DNA of 64,000 nucleotides, taken from UBA710 sp051655145. GTDB taxonomy: Bacteria > Bacillota_I > Bacilli_A > Mycoplasmatales > Metamycoplasmataceae. The position numbers were made by a program, and so were the translations under genes. The notes under the pieces were generated by a model. That model saw nothing but the letters and a program-made list of their open reading frames with translations. It was not told where the DNA came from and did no database searches. Shown here one piece after another: positions 61,899-64,000 of this stretch. Numbering within the stretch: the stretch's first letter is position 1; each line of letters begins with the position of its first letter. Location: assembly GCA_051655145.1 (NCBI GenBank), contig JBOFZK010000010.1:1-64000 (forward strand), in the 5' to 3' direction.

Positions 61899-62907
61899 TA
61901 TCTTTAAATTTATTTATTTCTTTTTTTGTATAAACTCTTGATAAGAATAAAGCATTAGGATTTTTATTTTTTATTTTTCTAATTTTATATTTTGTTATTA
62001 TTTTAAATGGCTGATTAGAAATATTTGTATCTAAAAAAGGGTTATGCGAAATTTCTTTTTTATATTCACTAAAACTTTTCTTGTATAAAAAAGTTCAAAA
62101 ATATTCTTCTGGAGCATGTTTGTTTTTTAAACGTTCTGATAGAATATTTTTTTCTTCACTAGTTAACATTAATTCTAATTTCTCTCTATTATTAAAAATT
62201 AAATTAGGACCAATAATATTCAAAATATCCCCATTTGACTCTTCATATTTTTTATTATCTAAAAAATATACTCATTTTTTATTTCATTTATTATTTTTAT
62301 TTTTAATAAGACTTAATATAAATGTATTTTTAGTCATAAAAAATTTATATAAGAAAGCTTTAAAAGGAAAATCAGATTTATATTTTTCAACAAAATTATT
62401 TTTTATTGAAAAATAAAAATTTTGATCTTTTGGAATATTTTTGTTTATCTTATTTTTTTCAAAGTTTAAACATAAATTAGCTCAAAATTCATTATTACTA
62501 AATCAATATTTAAAAATAATAGGATTATTATGATTAAAATTTAATCAATTTTCGTTATCGTTTTTGCTAATTTTTTCTTTAATATAAGTTCAATTTCTAT
62601 ATGGAATTGTTCTTGCGCCTAAAATTATTAAATGAGAAAAATCAGGAAAAACTTTACGAGCTTTTTCTGCACATTTTAATTGAGATTCTAAAATAGAAAA
62701 ATCACCTCAATAAACATCTACTTCAGAAAATAAATAAATATTATTTTTTTTTAAAATATCCATTTCTTTTGCTTTAAGATATTCATCATAATTTCTTTTG
62801 TTATAACTAACTATATAATTAATAGAATCATCATTAAAAAAAGTTTCAAATTTTAATTTTAATAATTCAGCATCTCCAAAATGAATAATACAAACAACTA
62901 ATTTCAT
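61885..62907 (-). CDS. GT14 (Core-2/I-branching)-like glycosyltransferase, copy 2
   Basis: A 340-aa paralogue of 60073-61083. It begins MKLVVCIIHFGDAELLKLKF and shares INYIVSYNKRNYDEYLKAKE almost unchanged with copy 1. It has VYWGDFSILESQLKCAEKAR...FSHLIILGARTIPYRNWTYI and KHAPEEYFWTFLYKK. The N-terminal 70 residues are the most similar, and the middle regions diverge, as expected if acceptors differ. The ATG is 12 nt after the end of the upstream aminopeptidase gene, so it may be co-transcribed with it. A surface glycan role is inferred. Confidence 0.65.
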
Positions 62908-62918
62908 ATTACAATTTT

Positions 62919-64000
62919 TTAATTAAAATATTCTTTTATAAAATTAATTAAAGTTTTAAGCATTGGTGCTTGTCCTTTTTCTTGAATATCAGCAGTTCCT
63001 GCTATATCTAGATGCAAGTATGGAACACCTAATGCAAATTGTTTTAATCATGAAGCAGCCATATTGCAATCAGAACTACCACCTTTTGGATTAATAGCTC
63101 ATGATGACATATCGGCAAAAGTATTTTTTGAAAGATGTTCAATATATTTATCATCTAAAGGCATTCTTCATACTTTTTCACTTACTTCTTTAGCTGTTTT
63201 TTCAATTAATTTTCAATTTTTTTCTTCAGTTGATCAAACACCTGTATATTCATGTCCTAAAGCAACTACAACAGAACCTGTTAAAGTTGCTACATCAATA
63301 AGTAATGAAGGCTTTAATTCTTTTGAAGCATATGATAATCCATCAGCTAAAATTAATCTTCCTTCAGCATCTGTATCTCCAATTTCAACGGTTTTTCCTG
63401 AAAACGATTTTACTATTGATTCAGGAAGTGTAGCATTAGAATCTACTAAATTATCAGTTAAAGGTAAAACTACTGAAACATTAACGTTTAAATTAAGTTT
63501 AGCAATGGAATCTAATGTATAAGCACAAATAGCCGCTCCAGACATATCGTATTTCATTCCTAGCATAAATTTACCAGTTTTAATATTATATCCACCAGAA
63601 TCAAAAATAATTCCTTTTCCTACTAATACTATTTTTTCTTTTGTTTTAGAATTATTTTTATATTCAGCGACAATTACTTTAGCTTTATTTGTAGAACCTG
63701 CATTAACGGCTAATATTAAATTCATTCCTAAATCTTTAAGTTCTTTATATGAAAGAACTTTAATATTTATTTTTTTATTTTCTTTTAATGAAGAAACAAC
63801 TTCTTTTTCCATTTTAGGAGTTGATAAAATGTTAGAAGGCATATCTTGCATTCTTTTAATTTTAGAAACAGATTCAGCAATTATTTGTTCTTCTTTAAAA
63901 TTTTCGATTTTTAAATTTGTAGCTAAAATAACTTCATTTTTAATTTTTTCTTTTTTTGTTTTTAGTGTAAAAATATTTTTAGATCTTAATAATGTATATA
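62919..64000 (-). CDS. pepA: Leucyl aminopeptidase (M17), N-terminus beyond the window
   Basis: The visible 360 residues cover the catalytic domain of cytosolic M17 leucyl aminopeptidase, which trims N-terminal residues from peptides. MQDMPSNILSTPKMEKEV starts the C-domain. LVGKGIIFDSGGYNIKTG gives the metal/catalytic Lys, MKYDMSGAA the Asp, and EIGDTDAEGRLILADGLSYA the signature NTDAEGR (here GDTDAEGR) with Asp, Glu and catalytic Arg. LIDVATLTGSVVVALGHEYTGV follows. The usual Asn of the signature is Gly-Asp-Thr here. The frame is open to the window edge, so the start lies outside. Confidence 0.94.

Noticed and set aside
1..64000. Dozens of genes appear broken by in-frame TGA codons, as if the region were full of pseudogenes
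   Set aside because: TGA falls at conserved Trp positions in RecA, GyrB, DnaB, S11 and others, so it is the mycoplasma sense codon for Trp and the genes are intact.

Overview
This window is a gene-dense, very AT-rich piece of a mycoplasma (Mollicutes) chromosome. Every long gene uses TGA inside the reading frame where its family has tryptophan (RecA, transketolase, DnaB, GyrB, RpoA-operon proteins), so UGA is read as Trp. With translation table 4 nearly all apparent ORF fragments join into intact genes. Lipoproteins with a lipobox Cys, a ZIP transporter, PTS and ABC sugar importers, nagAB and no cell-wall genes fit a fermentative mycoplasma of the hominis/pulmonis/mobile kind. The species cannot be fixed from the sequence alone.

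Layout. 1-4.7 kb: tilS and pth (leftward), a small membrane protein, a long PrmC-like methyltransferase and a MATE-like membrane protein. 4.7-5.3 kb: a six-tRNA operon (Asn-Glu-Val-Thr-Lys-Leu, leftward). 5.4-13.5 kb: recA, a hypothetical, transketolase, class II aldolase, gyrB, a choline-kinase-like gene, rpiB and tsaC. 13.6-17.5 kb: a small membrane protein, rpmB, a second choline-kinase-like gene, a formate/nitrite-type channel and dnaB. 17.5-22.5 kb: a DEAD-box helicase leading into map-infA-rpmJ-rpsM-rpsK-rpoA-rplQ. 22.6-39.5 kb: an alpha-glucan locus. A leftward ORF joins a MATE transporter to a GH13 glucosidase. A divergent rightward operon encodes a binding lipoprotein, a small membrane protein, a very long MalF, MalG, a MalK/MsmK ATPase, a PgmB-GH13 fusion, a second GH13 enzyme and a GH65 phosphorylase. 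39.5-43.6 kb: a membrane protein and a lactose/cellobiose-type PTS operon (IIB, IIC, membrane protein, lipoprotein). 43.7-46.7 kb: prfA, nagB, nagA. 46.7-50.5 kb: a triplicated membrane protein, a sialyltransferase-like protein and a GT4 glycosyltransferase. 50.6-57.2 kb: lemA with a partner, then potABCD (leftward). 57.5-60.1 kb: a ZIP metal transporter, whiA and an RsuA-type pseudouridine synthase. 60.1-64 kb: two paralogous GT14-like proteins flanking a nucleotidyltransferase, then a leucyl aminopeptidase cut by the window end.

How the genes fit together. The alpha-glucan locus looks self-contained: an ABC importer brings in maltodextrin or a related glucoside, GH13 enzymes trim it, the GH65 enzyme phosphorolyses the disaccharide to glucose plus beta-glucose-1-phosphate, and the PgmB domain makes glucose-6-phosphate for glycolysis, where fba, tkt and rpiB act. 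The second half of the window leans towards surface glycan synthesis (GT4, GT14-like pair, sialyltransferase-like, sugar/alcohol nucleotidyltransferase).

The most unusual features are in-frame fusions and extensions: MATE-GH13, PgmB-GH13, a MalF with about 600 extra coiled-coil-like residues, and a PrmC with about 165 extra N-terminal residues. Others are EF-hand loops in two transporter-binding proteins, operator-like palindromes upstream of recA and potA/ZIP, and a set of apparently leaderless genes. No rRNA, CRISPR array, insertion sequence or prophage was seen, and no stretch over 300 bases lacks a gene.
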